Assembly: GCA_023264475.1 (NCBI GenBank)
Contig: JAHFMA010000011.1
Coordinates: 1 to 12,422, forward strand
From: Candidatus Parcubacteria bacterium
GTDB lineage: Bacteria > Patescibacteriota > Minisyncoccia > Phycocordibacterales > PALSA-1337
Length of the DNA: 12,422 nucleotides
Direction of reading: 5' to 3'
In this document: piece after piece, positions 11,909-12,422 of the stretch
Position numbering within the stretch: the stretch's first letter is position 1
Layout of the letters: each line of letters begins with the position of its first letter
Program-made: the position numbers and the translations under genes
The notes under the pieces: model-generated
Databases searched by the model: none
What the model was told of the DNA's origin: nothing
The model's input: the letters and a program-made list of their open reading frames with translations, nothing else

Positions 11909-11914
11909 ATTATA
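11909..11914 (-). promoter_or_regulatory. -10 box of scpB (near-leaderless)
   Basis: A perfect TATAAT in the 27-base gap between scpA and scpB ends 8 bases before the scpB ATG. The -35 candidate is poor (ATATCA at 17 bases). It may give scpB-ftsW a promoter separate from scpA. Confidence 0.5.
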
Positions 11915-11927
11915 CAATATGTCGGCT

Positions 11928-12422
11928 CTAATGATATGAGGGCACGCCGACCTGCCCAGTCTCCATCTCAATATCCGAGAATTGGCTCTCTTGGGTGACT
12001 TGGAGCACGCCTTGTTTGACGAGCTCGAGCATGGCTAGGAAGCTCACGATGACATTGACCTTCTCGGTCTTGTGACCGGCGGTGAATTGGCTGAAGCTCA
12101 TGCGGAGCTGGCTGGTGATACGGGCCGTGAGGGTGCCGATAGTCTCTTCTAGGCTCATGATCTTCTTGACGGAGAGCTTGGGCAAAGATTCCCTCTTGGG
12201 CAGGCGGGAGATGAGATCGCGGAGCGAGGACAGGGCGCGCTCGAGCGTGAAGGCTGAATCAGGAGCGAAGATGGGGTCGATAGCTCGCGCTTGGGATTGG
12301 CCGAATATCATCTCTTGTCCGAATAGCCCGGCTACATGCTGGCTGGCTTCTTTGATGCGCTTGTAGATCTTGAGGCGGGTCTTGAGGTCCTTGATGTCGC
12401 CTTGCTCCTCGTCAGTGAGCTT
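11928..12422 (-). CDS. scpA: Segregation and condensation protein A, C-terminal part (cut by window edge)
   Basis: Kleisin subunit that bridges the SMC heads of condensin. The minus-strand frame is open from the right edge to TAG 11930-11928, so 164 residues of the C-terminal part are seen and the N-terminus lies outside. The visible part opens KLTDEEQGDIKDLKTRLKIY, a typical ScpA linker, and continues through KRIKEASQHVAGLF. The C-terminal winged helix holds SLEETIGTLTARI and VNVIVSFLAMLELVKQGVLQ, then QFSDIEM, matching the SMC-head-binding end of kleisins. The internal ATG at 12311 is not the start because the homologous frame continues upstream of it. Confidence 0.95.
   Translation of the reverse strand, partial: KLTDEEQGDIKDLKTRLKIYKRIKEASQHVAGLFGQEMIFGQSQARAIDPIFAPDSAFTLERALSSLRDLISRLPKRESLPKLSVKKIMSLEETIGTLTARITSQLRMSFSQFTAGHKTEKVNVIVSFLAMLELVKQGVLQVTQESQFSDIEMETGQVGVPSYH

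Noticed and set aside
1..12422. Mobile elements, CRISPR arrays, toxin-antitoxin or defence genes
   Set aside because: There are no spaced direct repeats, terminal inverted repeats, transposase, integrase, Cas or nuclease motifs; every long frame is a housekeeping or envelope gene, or a small unknown.

Overview
The window looks like a piece of a small-genome, Patescibacteria/Parcubacteria-type (Candidate Phyla Radiation) bacterial chromosome. This placement is inferred from gene style, not from a search. The signs are a densely packed housekeeping set, several small membrane-anchored proteins of unknown function, a DUF7282-like protein, moderately high GC, and start codons that mostly lack a Shine-Dalgarno sequence. 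I see no tRNA, rRNA, CRISPR array, insertion sequence or phage gene.

Layout from left to right. Minus strand: the first 248 codons of cysteinyl-tRNA synthetase (cysS, cut by the left edge) preceded by a CorA-family transporter whose last 10 bases overlap cysS. Plus strand, divergent from corA: an S41 carboxy-terminal processing protease (ctpA-like), then ribosomal protein L9 (rplI), ending at a perfect palindromic terminator shared with convergent rpmA (L27, minus). A 228-base gap between rpmA and a divergent plus-strand lysozyme/transglycosylase-like gene is the richest regulatory region. It holds a strong sigma70-type promoter, a hairpin plus T-tract just before the plus-strand ATG, and a 10-base inverted repeat that is complementary to the rpmA start region. 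The rest is all minus strand, reading right to left: scpA (cut by the right edge), scpB, ftsW/rodA, an unrecognised 157-residue gene with its own promoter and terminator, murG, a DUF7282-like membrane protein, gltX, an M23 peptidase with a long coiled coil, and a 110-residue membrane protein.

The genes form a growth and envelope set. FtsW/RodA and MurG make peptidoglycan. The M23 peptidase, the lysozyme-like protein and the Ctp protease cut or process the envelope. ScpAB serves chromosome segregation, and GltX, CysS, L9 and L27 serve translation. Two gene pairs (scpB-ftsW and gltX-M23) are joined by TGATG stop/start overlaps.

The clearest window-wide pattern is regulatory. Six genes (corA, the 110-residue protein, gltX, murG, scpB, ftsW) have a TAnnnT -10 hexamer ending only 6 to 8 bases before the start codon, which predicts leaderless or near-leaderless mRNAs. 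I did not find a convincing new multi-gene defence or mobile system. The best candidates for something undescribed are the rpmA leader switch, the attenuator-like hairpin before the lysozyme-like gene, the self-contained 157-residue gene between ftsW and murG, and the CorA protein that lacks the GMN motif.
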